Of a stretch of 64,000 nt of DNA, positions 35,472 through 47,421 are shown in pieces (the stretch's first letter is position 1; the number at the start of each line of letters is the position of its first letter). The stretch is from positions 62,001-126,000 of the forward strand of contig NZ_JASNNW010000012.1 of the NCBI RefSeq assembly GCF_030165005.1, given 5' to 3'. Origin of the DNA: Blastococcus capsensis. Lineage in GTDB: Bacteria; Actinomycetota; Actinomycetes; Mycobacteriales; Geodermatophilaceae. A program made the translations under genes and the position numbers. The notes under the pieces are model-generated. The model was not told the origin of the DNA, searched no databases, and saw nothing but the letters and a program-made list of their open reading frames with translations.

Positions 35472-36839
35472 GTGCCGTCCCCCGCAGTGAAGTCCGCTCG
35501 TCCCGCCCACCGCTGCACCGAGTGCGGTTACGCCTCGGCCAAGTGGGTCGGCCGCTGCCCCGAGTGCCAGGCCTGGGGCACCCTGCAGGAGAGCGGCGCC
35601 CCGACGACCGGCCTGCGGGCGGTCTCGGCCGGTCAGGTGAGCGCGCCCGCCCGCCCCATCGCGCAGGTCGAACTCGCGGGCGCCCAGGCGGTCCCCACGG
35701 GCATCCCGGAGTTCGACCGCGTCCTCGGCGGTGGGCTGGTGCCGGGTGCGGTGCTGCTCGTCGCCGGTGAACCGGGCGTCGGAAAGTCCACCCTGCTGCT
35801 GGAGGTCGCGCAGCGGGTCGCGGCGACGAACGGCCCGGCCCTGGTGGTGTCCGGCGAGGAGTCCGCCGGCCAGGTGCGGCTGCGCGCCGAGCGGATCGGT
35901 GCGCTGCACGATCAGCTCTACCTCGCCGCCGAGACGGAACTGTCGGCAGTGCTCGCCCACGTCGAGGCGGTGAACCCCTCGCTACTGGTCCTGGACAGCG
36001 TGCAGACCGTCCGCTCACCGGCCGTCGACGGCACCGACGGCGGGTCCACCCAGGTACGCGCCGTGGCGTCCGCGCTGACCGGGGTGGCCAAGACCCGCGG
36101 CATGACCACCATCCTCGTCGGCCACGTCACCAAGGACGGCGCCATCGCCGGCCCACGCACTCTCGAACACCTGGTCGACGTGGTGATCTCCTTCGACGGC
36201 GAACGGCACTCCACCCTGCGCATGGTGCGGGCAACGAAGAACCGCTTCGGCCCGGCCGACGAGATCGGCTGCTTCGAGATCGGCGACAGCGGTGTGGTCG
36301 GCGTGCCCGACCCGTCCGCACTGTTCGTCTCACGGCGAGCCGATCCGGTGCCCGGCAGCTGCGTCACCGTCACCCTGGAGGGGAGCCGGCCACTGCTGGC
36401 GGAGGTCCAGGCCCTCGTCGCCAGCACCGGTGGTGGAGGGTCCCCCCGGCGGGCGGTCAGCGGGCTGGACTCGCAGCGCGTCGCCATGGTCAATGCCGTG
36501 GTGGAGCGGCGGGGCCGCGTCAAGCTGGCCGACGCCGACGTGTTCGCCGCCTCGGTCGGCGGGGTCCGGATCGCCGAGCCCGCGGCCGACCTGGCCCTCG
36601 CGCTGGCGATCGCGTCAGCGGCGAAGGACACCCCGCTGCCGGCCGGGATGGTCGCCCTCGGCGAGGTGGGGCTCTCCGGCGAGATCCGCCGAGTGGGGGG
36701 TACCGGGCGCCGGCTGGCCGAGGCCGCCCGCCAGGGCTACCGCTCCGCGCTGGTCCCGCCGGACGCCGGCTCCGCACCCCCCGGCATGCGGTTGATCGAG
36801 GTGCCCGACCTGGGCGCGGCCTTTCACCGCCTCTTCTGA
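35472..36839 (+). CDS. radA: DNA repair protein RadA (Sms)
   Basis: A 455-residue ATPase that promotes branch migration and processing of recombination intermediates. The zinc finger is C-x2-C-x10-C-x2-C (residues 15-32), Walker A is GEPGVGKST, and the RadA-specific KNRFG motif and a C-terminal Lon-protease-like domain (GGVRIAEPAADLALALAIASA, PLPAGMVALGEVGLSGE) are present. GTG at 35472. It precedes disA, as in other actinobacteria. Confidence 0.97.
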   Translation: MPSPAVKSARPAHRCTECGYASAKWVGRCPECQAWGTLQESGAPTTGLRAVSAGQVSAPARPIAQVELAGAQAVPTGIPEFDRVLGGGLVPGAVLLVAGEPGVGKSTLLLEVAQRVAATNGPALVVSGEESAGQVRLRAERIGALHDQLYLAAETELSAVLAHVEAVNPSLLVLDSVQTVRSPAVDGTDGGSTQVRAVASALTGVAKTRGMTTILVGHVTKDGAIAGPRTLEHLVDVVISFDGERHSTLRMVRATKNRFGPADEIGCFEIGDSGVVGVPDPSALFVSRRADPVPGSCVTVTLEGSRPLLAEVQALVASTGGGGSPRRAVSGLDSQRVAMVNAVVERRGRVKLADADVFAASVGGVRIAEPAADLALALAIASAAKDTPLPAGMVALGEVGLSGEIRRVGGTGRRLAEAARQGYRSALVPPDAGSAPPGMRLIEVPDLGAAFHRLF

Positions 36840-36955
36840 GCCCGTAAGGTCTCGTATCACGGCCCCGCCACGGGCTGTCCGTACCCGAGCGCGTCCGGGC
36901 CACCACCCGGGCACGTAGACTCAGCCGCCGTACCACTCGACCGTCAGGAGCGCTC

Positions 36956-38041
36956 GTGCCCGCCGCCGTGGACCCCGAGGTCGCGCTGCGCGAACTCCTC
37001 GGTCGCATCGCTCCGGGGACGGCACTGCGCGACGGCCTGGAGCGCATCCTGGCGGGCCGCACCGGCGCGCTGATCGTCCTCGGGTACGACCGGGTGGTGG
37101 AGTCGCTGTGCACTGGCGGGTTCGCTCTGGACGTGGCCCTCTCGGCTACCCGCCTCCGTGAACTCGCCAAGATGGACGGCGCGGTGATCGTCTCCTACGA
37201 CGGAACCCGGATCGTGCGGGCCGGTGTCCACCTCATGCCCGACCCGACGGTGCCCACCGAGGAGTCGGGCACCCGGCACCGGACCGCGGAGCGGGTCGCC
37301 GTGCAGACCGGCTTCCCGGTCATCTCGGTGAGCCAGTCGATGCACATCATCAGCGTGTACGTCGCTGGACGCCGGTACACGCTGGAACATCCCACGACGA
37401 TCCTCGCCCGCGCCAATCAGGCCCTCGCGGCGCTCGAGCGGTACAAGCTGCGCCTCGACGAGGTCGCCAGCACGCTGTCGGCGCTGGAGATCGAGGACCT
37501 GGTCACGGTGCGCGACGCGATGAGCGTCAGCCAGCGGCTGGAGATGGTGCGGCGCATCGCCGATGAGATCGAGGGCTTCGTCGTCGAGCTCGGCACCGAT
37601 GGGCGGCTGCTGGCCCTCCAGCTGGACGAGATGCTCGCCGGGGTGGAGGAGGACCGCGGGCTCCTCGTGCGCGACTACCTCCCGCCGACCGGCCGCCGGC
37701 CGCGCACCATCGACCAGGTGCTGACCGACCTGCGGGCACTCACGGCCACCGAGCTGCTCGACCTGTCGGCCGTGGCGCGGTGCTACGGGCTCCCCACCTC
37801 CCCCGACGCCCTGGACTCCCCCGTCAGCCCGCGCGGGTACCGCCTGCTGGCGCGGGTGCCCCGGCTGCCGGCGGGCATCATCGACCGGCTCGTGACCCAC
37901 TTCGGCGGGCTGCAGAAGCTGCTGGCGGCCACCATCGAGGACCTGTTGGCGGTCGAGGGCGTCGGCGAGGCACGGGCCCGCGGCATCCGCGAGGGGCTGT
38001 CCCGGCTGGCCGAGACCTCGATCCTCGACCGCTACAGCTGA
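36956..38041 (+). CDS. disA: DNA integrity scanning protein, diadenylate cyclase DisA
   Basis: A 361-residue c-di-AMP synthase that scans DNA. The DAC domain carries DGA (KMDGAVIV, ~residue 73) and RHR ([10 protein letters not shown], ~107). A helical spine follows and a C-terminal helix-hairpin-helix ([22 protein letters not shown]) binds branched DNA. GTG at 36956 is preceded by AGGAG with five-base spacing. The radA neighbour is meaningful, since RadA inhibits DisA in mycobacteria as I recall. Confidence 0.97.
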   Translation: MPAAVDPEVALRELLGRIAPGTALRDGLERILAGRTGALIVLGYDRVVESLCTGGFALDVALSATRLRELAKMDGAVIVSYDGTRIVRAGVHLMPDPTVPTEESGTRHRTAERVAVQTGFPVISVSQSMHIISVYVAGRRYTLEHPTTILARANQALAALERYKLRLDEVASTLSALEIEDLVTVRDAMSVSQRLEMVRRIADEIEGFVVELGTDGRLLALQLDEMLAGVEEDRGLLVRDYLPPTGRRPRTIDQVLTDLRALTATELLDLSAVARCYGLPTSPDALDSPVSPRGYRLLARVPRLPAGIIDRLVTHFGGLQKLLAATIEDLLAVEGVGEARARGIREGLSRLAETSILDRYS

Positions 38042-38101
38042 CCCGTGGGACCTCGCGAGCGGAAAGGGGCGGAGCCCCGCCCTGGGTACGGCCGGCGAGT
38101 C

Positions 38102-38551
38102 ATGGCCACCTTGCTGATCATGGCTGCTGCGATTGCCGTGGGGATCGTTCTGGCGTACGCCTCGTGGTCGGTCCTGGGTCCGCTGCTGGCCGGTCGGCCC
38201 GGGGTGCTGCAGGGGACGGTGGGCGCGGTGTGCGGAGCGGTCGCCGCCGCTCCCACCGTACTGCTGCTGTCCGCGCGGACGCGTCGCTGGGTGCTGGTGC
38301 CGACGATGTGCTGGCTCCTGGCGGCGGCGGTGCTCTTCCTGTGGGCCGTGCCGTTCCGCCGCGGGGACATCGAAGGCAGGGCGGCCTTCCTCGCGGAAGC
38401 CGGCATGTACGTGCCCTTCTCCGTGCTGGTCTTCTTCGCCATCGCGATCGTCCTCCTCCGTCAGGTACCGGACGAAGGCTTCCGCCCGATGACACAGTGG
38501 CTCGAGCGGGATCCACCCGCCCGGGAGCGGACCCGCAGACGCGGCAGGTAG
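38102..38551 (+). CDS. Hypothetical four-helix membrane protein
   Basis: Not recognised. The 149 residues have four hydrophobic segments (LLIMAAAIAVGIVLAYASWSVLG, GTVGAVCGAVAAAPTVLLL, WVLVPTMCWLLAAAVLFLWAV, VPFSVLVFFAIAIVLLRQVP) and a basic C-terminal tail. ATG at 38102 is the first Met; the upstream in-frame extension (MGPRERKGAEP) is less likely. It lies just after disA and converges with the next gene. Confidence 0.65.
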   Translation: MATLLIMAAAIAVGIVLAYASWSVLGPLLAGRPGVLQGTVGAVCGAVAAAPTVLLLSARTRRWVLVPTMCWLLAAAVLFLWAVPFRRGDIEGRAAFLAEAGMYVPFSVLVFFAIAIVLLRQVPDEGFRPMTQWLERDPPARERTRRRGR

Positions 38552-38589
38552 CCGCGCAGCTCCACCGGCGTGAGTGGCCGGCCCCGCGC

Positions 38590-39273
38590 CTAGCCGAGGA
38601 CGATCGGGGCGTCGCCGGAGACCTTCGTGTCGAGCCGGCCACGTAGGACGTACTCCCCCGGCGCCGGGTTCACCCGCGGCGCCGTGCAGGTGGGCTCGCT
38701 GGTCAGCCCGCCCCAGACGATCGGGAACACCACCGCCTCGCCGGGCGCGAGGGTCCGCTGGTCACTGCTGCTCTCCGGGAAGCAGTCGTTGCTTCCCCAC
38801 ACGCGGGTGCGGGCGGCATCCACCATCACCAGCTCCTGCAGTTGCTTGTCCAGCGCCCGGACGCACGGCACCGAGGCGGTGTTCACCACGACCAGTTCGA
38901 ACGTCGGCTTGGTGCCCACGGCGACCTGACCGGGCGTACGCACCTCCAGGCCCAGCATGTCGTCGGTGCACGGCCCGCCCGGGGTGGGTCCGGCCGGGGC
39001 AGGGTCGCCGACCGGCGCCGGTGCCGCCGGAGCGGGGGCCGGCGCAGTGGCCGGCGTCCGGAGTTCGGACACCGTGGGCACCACGCGCTCCAGCGCGGGC
39101 AGCTCGGCGGGCTCCGCCGTGCCGGTCGCCGCCGCTCCACCGGCTCGGGGCCCCGCGACCAGGCTCACTGCCAGCCAGGACGCCCCGCCGAGGACGACGA
39201 GGAGGACGACGAGCACGGTCAGCCGTCGCCGCCAGTAGACGGCGGCGGGGAGTGGGCCGACCGGGTGCAACAC
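38590..39273 (-). CDS. Membrane-anchored extracytoplasmic protein, Rv3587c-like
   Basis: A 227-residue protein with one N-terminal helix (LTVLVVLLVVLGGASWLAVSLV), a proline/alanine-rich linker and an extracytoplasmic domain. That domain contains FELVVVNTASVPCVRALDKQLQELVM and GEYVLRGRLDTKV, with four cysteines that may form disulfides. Position between disA and mutY agrees with Rv3587c. GTG at 39273 is the start; a longer frame would add non-conserved sequence. The function is unknown. Confidence 0.8.
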   Translation of the reverse strand: MLHPVGPLPAAVYWRRRLTVLVVLLVVLGGASWLAVSLVAGPRAGGAAATGTAEPAELPALERVVPTVSELRTPATAPAPAPAAPAPVGDPAPAGPTPGGPCTDDMLGLEVRTPGQVAVGTKPTFELVVVNTASVPCVRALDKQLQELVMVDAARTRVWGSNDCFPESSSDQRTLAPGEAVVFPIVWGGLTSEPTCTAPRVNPAPGEYVLRGRLDTKVSGDAPIVLG

Positions 39274-39350
39274 GCCGGGAACGCTAGTGCGCCCGGTGCG
39301 GACTGGTCCGATCGGCACGCCGCACGCCTCGCACGGCAGACTGGCTGCCC

Positions 39351-40244
39351 GTGACCGGTTCTTCCCGCGCCGCCGCGGCGCCTCCGGTCGGCGAGGTGCT
39401 CGTCGACTGGTACGCGACCGCCGCCCGGGATCTGCCGTGGCGGGCACAGGGGGTGGCGCCCTGGGCCGTCCTGGTCAGCGAGGTCATGCTCCAGCAGACC
39501 CCCGTGGCCCGCGTGGAGCCCGTCTGGCGCTCCTGGATGGCCCGGTGGCCCACCCCGGCCGATCTGGCCGCCGCACCGCCCGCCGATGTCATCCGCGCCT
39601 GGGGCAGACTCGGCTACCCGCGGCGCGCCCTGCGGCTGCGGGAGGCGGCCGCCGCCATCGCCGAACGCCACGGGGGCGTGGTGCCCGACGACGTCGCCGC
39701 CCTGGAGGCGCTGCCGGGCATCGGCACCTACACCGCCCGGGCGGTGGCGTGCTTCGGGTACGGGCAGCGGCAGCCTGTCGTCGACACCAACGTCCGTCGG
39801 GTCGTCACCCGGCTGGTGCACGGTCGGGCGGAGGCGGGCAACGCCCGCGCCGCGAATCTGCCCGACGTCGCCGCCCTGGCGCCGCAGGACGACGCCCGCG
39901 CGGTGCGCTTCTCCGTGGCGGTCATGGAACTGGGCGCCCTCCTCTGCGTCGCCGGGACACCGCGGTGCGGGGGCTGCCCGGTGCGGGACCGCTGCGCCTG
40001 GCGGCTGGCCGGGTATCCGCCGCACGAAGGCCCCCGGCGGCCGGTGCAGAAGTTCGCCGGCACCGACCGGCAGGTCCGCGGCCGGCTGCTCGACGTGCTC
40101 CGGGCCGCCGACGCCCCCGTGACCGTCGAGGCGCTGGCGGCCACCTGGGACGACGCGGTCCAACGCAGCCGATGCCTGGACTCGCTGCTCATCGACGATC
40201 TGGTCGAGCAGACCCCCGACGGTCTGTTCACCCTGCCCGCCTAG
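39351..40244 (+). CDS. mutY: A/G-specific adenine DNA glycosylase
   Basis: A 297-residue base-excision repair enzyme. The HhH motif is LPGIGTYTARAV with catalytic Asp in VVDTNVRRV, the catalytic Glu is in VSEVMLQQTP, and an iron-sulfur cluster is supplied by C-x6-C-x2-C-x5-C near residues 200-220. Its usual C-terminal 8-oxoG-recognition domain is short, as in other actinobacterial MutY. GTG at 39351 is the start. It is convergent with clpC. Confidence 0.93.
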   Translation: MTGSSRAAAAPPVGEVLVDWYATAARDLPWRAQGVAPWAVLVSEVMLQQTPVARVEPVWRSWMARWPTPADLAAAPPADVIRAWGRLGYPRRALRLREAAAAIAERHGGVVPDDVAALEALPGIGTYTARAVACFGYGQRQPVVDTNVRRVVTRLVHGRAEAGNARAANLPDVAALAPQDDARAVRFSVAVMELGALLCVAGTPRCGGCPVRDRCAWRLAGYPPHEGPRRPVQKFAGTDRQVRGRLLDVLRAADAPVTVEALAATWDDAVQRSRCLDSLLIDDLVEQTPDGLFTLPA

Positions 40245-40280
40245 CGCGCGACCGTGGTCCAGCCAGGGCGGACATGACGA

Positions 40281-40314
40281 AGGGGCCGTCCCCGCCGAAG
40301 CGGGAACGGCCCCT
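40281..40314 (-). terminator. Strong hairpin between mutY and clpC
   Basis: AGGGGCCGTCCCCGC pairs with GCGGGAACGGCCCCT around a CGAA tetraloop. A 15-base stem with one mismatch ends 20 bases from the clpC stop. It probably ends clpC and perhaps also the converging mutY transcript. Confidence 0.8.
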
Positions 40315-40333
40315 GTCGTCGTGCCGGACGGGA

Positions 40334-42871
<2,538 letters not shown>

Positions 42872-43070
42872 CTGCTGCTTCTCCTCTGACCGGCTGGTCC
42901 GGCGCTGCCCTCCCCCGATATGGAGAGGAGCACCCGACGTCCGTCGGCGCGCGGGGGCACCGGTCTTTCCACTGTAGTCGCGGACCACGCCGCCCCGTCG
43001 TCGTGCGACGGTGCGGTGGATGGCTGCCCGGTGCAACGGCCCCCGGTGAGGTGGTGTTCCGCGCCGGTTA

Positions 43071-43081
43071 CGCCGTGAGCG
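43071..43081 (-). promoter_or_regulatory. Candidate ClgR box upstream of clpC
   Basis: CGC-TCACG-GCG on the minus strand matches the core of the actinobacterial ClgR site (CGC-YNANR-GCG) about 200 bases before clpC. Flanking A/T preferences are only partly met, so this is tentative. Confidence 0.35.
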
Positions 43082-43134
43082 GACGACGGCGAAGGCCCCG
43101 GCAAGCGGAGCTTCCCGGGGCCTTCGCCGTCGTC
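43082..43134 (-). terminator. Terminator of lsr2 with 20-base perfect stem
   Basis: Bases 43082-43101 pair perfectly with 43115-43134 around a 13-base loop. It lies 81 bases past the lsr2 stop, in the same direction as lsr2 and clpC, and abuts the possible ClgR site. The remaining part of the 343-base lsr2-clpC interval shows only promoter-sized sequence for clpC. Confidence 0.85.
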
Positions 43135-43214
43135 CCGGGCGGAGCCCGGGTGGTTCTTGCTGGAGGAAGAGGATCAGCCCGCCGGAGGCGGTCCGCTCCT
43201 CAGCGGCAGCTGCG

Positions 43215-43565
43215 TCAGTGCGCGGCCTCGTAGGCCTCGACGACGCTGGCCGGGATGCGGCCGCGGTCGCTGACCGCATGGCCGTTCTTGCGCGCCCAGT
43301 CACGGATGGCACCGGCCTGCTCCCGGTCCATGCGGCCACCGCCACCGGTGGCCCGGGAGCGGCCACCGCCGGAGGCGCGCGTGCCGCGGCCCACCTTCCG
43401 CGCCGCAGAGACGTATCGGGCGAAGGCGTCGCGCATTTCCTGGGCGTTCTTCTCCGCGAGATCGATCTCGTACGACGTACCGTCGAGCGAGAAGCTCACG
43501 GTCTCGTCGGCCGGGAGATTCTCGTCGAGGTCGTCGCTCAGGATGACCTGGACCTTGCGCGCCAT
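43215..43565 (-). CDS. lsr2: Lsr2-family nucleoid-associated protein
   Basis: A 116-residue H-NS-like protein that silences AT-rich, often acquired, genes. The N-terminal dimerisation domain is [33 protein letters not shown]. The C-terminal DNA-binding domain has an RGR-type AT-hook-like motif ([18 protein letters not shown]). ATG at 43565 gives MARKVQV; the longer open frame upstream is non-conserved. It is adjacent to lysS and clpC as in mycobacteria. An AT-rich -10-like sequence occurs around 43632-43637. Confidence 0.97.
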   Translation of the reverse strand: MARKVQVILSDDLDENLPADETVSFSLDGTSYEIDLAEKNAQEMRDAFARYVSAARKVGRGTRASGGGRSRATGGGGRMDREQAGAIRDWARKNGHAVSDRGRIPASVVEAYEAAH

Positions 43566-43711
43566 TCGTTCCTCGCTTTTCGCAGTGGCCCGGGAGCCGG
43601 TCGGAAATAGCACCCGACGGGTGCGGGAGCTATTAGATCACAAGTCCCAGCCATTCGGTGATGACGGAGAGCCGTCACCCGTTTATTGAAACCCGGCGGG
43701 GTCGGCTGACG

Positions 43712-45235
43712 TCAGTAACCAATTGGCCTGACCAGCGGAAAGAGGATCGTCTCCCGAATTCCGAGCCCCGTGAGTGTCATCATCAAGCGATCCATGCCCA
43801 TCCCCATACCACCGGTAGGTGGCATGCCGTATTCGAGCGCCTCGAGGAAGTCCTCGTCGAGCGCCATGGCCTCGGGGTCGCCGGCCGCGGCGAGCGCGGC
43901 CTGAGCGGTGAACCGCTCGCGCTGCACGACCGGGTCGACCAGCTCGGAGTAGGCCGTGGCCCGCTCGATCCCGCCGATGTAGAGGTCCCACTTCTCGGCG
44001 ACCCCGGGGGTCGAGCGGTGCGCGCGGGTGAGCGGCGAGGTGTCCACCGGGTAGTCGATGACGAAGGTCGGCGCCTGCAGCGTGTGCTGCACCAGCGCCT
44101 CGAAGATCTCCTCGACCAGCTTGCCGTGGATCCAGGCCGGGTCGACGCCGACCTCGTGCCGCTCGGCCAGCTCCCGCAGCCGCTCGATCGGAGTCCCGGG
44201 GGTGACCTCCTCCCCCACCGCCTCCGACACCGCTGCGAAGAGCGGGATCTGCGGCCACTCGCCCGACAGATCCACCTCGGTGCCGTCGTGGTGCCGGGCC
44301 ACGTGGTCGCCGAACAGCGCCTCCGAGCACTCCTGGATCAGCTCCCGGGTGACCGTCGCCATCACCTGGTAGTCGGCGTAGGCCTGATAGGCCTCCAGCA
44401 TCGCGAACTCCGGTGAGTGCGAGCTGTCGGCGCCCTCGTTGCGGAAGTTGCGGTTGATCTCGAACACCCGGTCCAGGCCGCCGACGATGCACCGCTTGAG
44501 GAACAGCTCGGGGGCGATGCGCAGGTAGAGGTCCAGGTCGAAGGCGTTCATGCGGGTCCGGAACGGCCGGGCGGCCGCGCCGCCGTGCACGGTCTGGAAC
44601 ATGGGGGTCTCGACCTCGAGGTAGCCCCGGGCGGCGAGGCCGGCCCGCAGCGTCGACATCACGGTGGCCCGCTGGCGCACCGTGCGCCGCGCCTCGTCGC
44701 GCACGATGAGGTCGACGTACCGGCGGCGGACCCGCAGCTCTTCGCTCATCGGCTTGTGCGCCACCGGGAGCGGCCGCAGCGCCTTGGCGGTGAGCTGCCA
44801 CGCGTCGGCGAACACCGAGAGCTCGCCGCGGCGCGACGTCCCGACCTCGCCCTCGACGAACACGTGGTCACCGAGGTCGACGTCGGACGTCCAGGCGGCG
44901 AGAGCCTCCTCGCCCACGCGGTCGCGGGAGAGCATCGCCTGGAGTTCGGCGTCGCCCTCGCGCAGCGTCGCGAAGCACAGTTTGCCGGTGTTGCGGACGA
45001 AGATCACCCGGCCGGTCACGCCGACCCGTTCGCCGGTCATGGTGTCCGGCTCCAGCTCGGGGTGGGCGGTACGGACGCCGGCGAGCGTGGTGGTGCGGGG
45101 CACGGTGACCGGGAACGGGTCGATGCCCGACTCGCGCAGCCGGTCGAGCTTGGCCCGCCGGACCCGCATCTGCTCGGGGAGCTCCTCCGCGCCGGTGTCG
45201 TCGCTGGCGGGGCCGTTCGGTCCTTCGTCGGTCAC
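43712..45235 (-). CDS. lysS: Lysyl-tRNA synthetase, class II
   Basis: A 507-residue synthetase. The N-terminal OB-fold anticodon-binding domain has [22 protein letters not shown]. Class II motifs follow: motif 1 [15 protein letters not shown], motif 2 [10 protein letters not shown]...[17 protein letters not shown], motif 3 [18 protein letters not shown] at 45235 gives VTDEGPNGP. It lies 11 bases after coaX in the pan-coaX-lysS cluster. Confidence 0.96.
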   Translation of the reverse strand: MTDEGPNGPASDDTGAEELPEQMRVRRAKLDRLRESGIDPFPVTVPRTTTLAGVRTAHPELEPDTMTGERVGVTGRVIFVRNTGKLCFATLREGDAELQAMLSRDRVGEEALAAWTSDVDLGDHVFVEGEVGTSRRGELSVFADAWQLTAKALRPLPVAHKPMSEELRVRRRYVDLIVRDEARRTVRQRATVMSTLRAGLAARGYLEVETPMFQTVHGGAAARPFRTRMNAFDLDLYLRIAPELFLKRCIVGGLDRVFEINRNFRNEGADSSHSPEFAMLEAYQAYADYQVMATVTRELIQECSEALFGDHVARHHDGTEVDLSGEWPQIPLFAAVSEAVGEEVTPGTPIERLRELAERHEVGVDPAWIHGKLVEEIFEALVQHTLQAPTFVIDYPVDTSPLTRAHRSTPGVAEKWDLYIGGIERATAYSELVDPVVQRERFTAQAALAAAGDPEAMALDEDFLEALEYGMPPTGGMGMGMDRLMMTLTGLGIRETILFPLVRPIGY

Positions 45236-45246
45236 GGGGGCCCAGC

Positions 45247-46050
45247 CTACGGGGCGCCCACCCGCCGCTCGGCGGACTGCTGCCGCTCGAAGGCCAGCCG
45301 CAGCCCGTGCACCGTCAGGTCCGGCTCGCGCTCCCCGATGGTGCGGCAGCTGCCGACCACCACGGGGGCCAACCCTCCGGTGGCGACGACGACCGGTGCG
45401 GTACCGAACTGGGTGACGATCTCCGCCGCGATCCGGGCGACCAGCCCGTCGACCAGGCCCGCGAACCCGAGGACCAGCCCGGACTGCAGCGCGGCCACCG
45501 TGTTCTTGCCGATGGCCTGGGCAGGGCAGGTGAGCTCCACCGACCGCAGCTGGGCGGCCCGGCTGGCCAGTGCGTCGAGGCTGACCTCGACGCCCGGGGC
45601 CAGCGCGCCGCCGAGGAACTGCCCGCCCGGTCCTACGGCATCGACGTTGGTCGAGGTGCCGAAGTCGACGACGACCACCGGGCGGCCGCCGTCGGCCGTC
45701 CGGCCGAACATCTCGTGGGCGGCCAGCGCCGTGACGACGCGGTCGGCACCGACCTCGCGTGGGTTGTCGACGTGCAGCGGGACCCCGGTGCGCACACCGG
45801 GGCCGATCAGCACGACCGGCACCTCGAGGAAGTCCAGCAGCTGGCGCAGCGACGGCAGCAGCGCGGGGACCGTCGAGCAGGCGGCGACGCCGCTGACCTC
45901 GGTGTCGCGGAGCAGGCCGCGCCACACCATCCGCAGCTCGTCGGCGGTGGCGCGGGGCGCGGTGGTCACCCGCCAGGAGCCCACCAGCCGGTCGCCGTCG
46001 AAGGTGGCCAGGACGGTCTGGCTGTTGCCGACGTCGACGGTCAGCAGCAC
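45247..46050 (-). CDS. coaX: Type III pantothenate kinase
   Basis: A 267-residue ASKHA-fold kinase starting CoA synthesis. PHOSPHATE motifs are [11 protein letters not shown] and [12 protein letters not shown], and the pantothenate-binding patch is [15 protein letters not shown] at 46050 yields a normal N-terminus. It follows panD by 16 bases, so the last steps of pantothenate synthesis and the first step of CoA synthesis are co-transcribed. Confidence 0.94.
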   Translation of the reverse strand: MLLTVDVGNSQTVLATFDGDRLVGSWRVTTAPRATADELRMVWRGLLRDTEVSGVAACSTVPALLPSLRQLLDFLEVPVVLIGPGVRTGVPLHVDNPREVGADRVVTALAAHEMFGRTADGGRPVVVVDFGTSTNVDAVGPGGQFLGGALAPGVEVSLDALASRAAQLRSVELTCPAQAIGKNTVAALQSGLVLGFAGLVDGLVARIAAEIVTQFGTAPVVVATGGLAPVVVGSCRTIGEREPDLTVHGLRLAFERQQSAERRVGAP

Positions 46051-46066
46051 GGGAGGACCCAGCCGG

Positions 46067-46570
46067 TCACCGGACCGGTACGCCGAGCGGAAGGACCTCG
46101 TCCTGCCCTCCGCTCGCACGCTCGCGAGGGAACCCGGGACGAGGCCGGAAGTCGGAAGCTGTCGAAGGGCTGCGCTGCTGGTCGGGGGCACCGGGTACCG
46201 GGGCCGACGGGTCCCCGCCGAGCTCGACGACGCGGTTGGCGCCGTCGACGTGGACGACCTTGGGGAGGTAGCTCTTCGCCTCGGTCTCGTCCATGACGCC
46301 GTAGCTGATCAGGATCACCAGGTCGCCGGGATGCACCAGGTGGGCGGCCGCGCCGTTGATGCCGATGACGCCGGTGCCGCGCTCGCCGGGGATCACGTAG
46401 GTCTCCAGCCGGGCGCCGTTCGTGACGTCGACGATCGCGACCTGCTCGCCGGGCAGCAGGTCGGCGGCGTCGAGGAGATCCTCGTCGATGGTCACCGAAC
46501 CCACGTAGTGCAGGTCGGCCTGGGTGACCGTGGCGCGGTGGATCTTGGACTTGAGCATCGTGCGCATCAT
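46067..46570 (-). CDS. panD: Aspartate 1-decarboxylase
   Basis: Pyruvoyl enzyme making beta-alanine for pantothenate. It self-cleaves at Gly-Ser in [14 protein letters not shown] to form the pyruvoyl group; Tyr and Thr catalytic residues surround this. The conserved body ends near residue 120 ([14 protein letters not shown]). The remaining ~45 residues are a low-complexity C-terminal tail, longer than the family norm. The ATG at 46570 overlaps panC by four bases. Confidence 0.95.
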   Translation of the reverse strand: MMRTMLKSKIHRATVTQADLHYVGSVTIDEDLLDAADLLPGEQVAIVDVTNGARLETYVIPGERGTGVIGINGAAAHLVHPGDLVILISYGVMDETEAKSYLPKVVHVDGANRVVELGGDPSAPVPGAPDQQRSPSTASDFRPRPGFPRERASGGQDEVLPLGVPVR

Positions 46571-47421
46571 CGGGTCTCTCCCAGTCTCACGCGGGTGTTG
46601 TCGAGGAGTCGGGTGCTGCCGGCGCGGACGGCGACCAGCAGGCGGACGCTGCCGGCGACGGGTGCCGGGCCGAGATCGGCGTCGGTGAGCTCCAGGTAGT
46701 CCAGGACGAGCTCGGGGGCGGTCGCCAGCACCTCGTGGGCAGCGGCGAGGACGGCGTCGGCTCCCTGCGGTCCGGCGTCGACGCCCGCCTGCAGTGCCCG
46801 GTACAACGTGGCGGCCGTGCGGCGCTGTTCCGGGTCGAGGTAGCGGTTGCGGGAGGACAGCGCCATGCCGTCGTCCTCACGGACGGTGGGGACGCCGTTG
46901 ACACCCACCCGCAGGGCGAGTTCCCGGGACATGGCGCGGATGAGGACCAGCTGCTGGTAGTCCTTCTCCCCGAAGAACGCCTCGTCGGGGCGGACCAGGC
47001 CGAAGAGCTTGGCGACGACGGTGAGCACGCCGGCGAAGTGGCCGGGGCGCACGGCCCCTTCGAGCACCGAGCCGAGCGGGCCGGGGTCGACGGTCACACC
47101 CAGCGCGCAGGACCCGTAGACGTCCTGGACGCCGGGGCGGAAGACCACGTCGGCGCCTTCCTCGGCCAGCGCGGCGAGGTCGGCGTCCCAGGTGCGCGGG
47201 TAGCGGTCGAAGTCCTCGCCGGGGCCGAACTGCGTCGGGTTGACGAAGACGGAGACGACGACGCTGTCGCACTGCTGCCGGGCGGCGCGGACCAGGGTGC
47301 GGTGCCCCTCGTGGAGCGCCCCCATGGTGGGTACCAACGCCACCCGGCCGGGCAGCTCGGCACGCAGTCGCAGCAGGTCCCGCCCGGTCTCGGCGACGGT
47401 CGGGGTGGTGCGCAGGTTCAT
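46567..47421 (-). CDS. panC: Pantothenate synthetase
   Basis: A 284-residue adenylate-forming ligase joining pantoate and beta-alanine. [12 protein letters not shown] holds the HxGH nucleotide motif and [12 protein letters not shown] the KMSKS-like site. ATG at 47421 overlaps the DUF2520 gene stop by four bases, and the panD start overlaps its stop, so three genes are coupled. Confidence 0.97.
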   Translation of the reverse strand: MNLRTTPTVAETGRDLLRLRAELPGRVALVPTMGALHEGHRTLVRAARQQCDSVVVSVFVNPTQFGPGEDFDRYPRTWDADLAALAEEGADVVFRPGVQDVYGSCALGVTVDPGPLGSVLEGAVRPGHFAGVLTVVAKLFGLVRPDEAFFGEKDYQQLVLIRAMSRELALRVGVNGVPTVREDDGMALSSRNRYLDPEQRRTAATLYRALQAGVDAGPQGADAVLAAAHEVLATAPELVLDYLELTDADLGPAPVAGSVRLLVAVRAGSTRLLDNTRVRLGETR

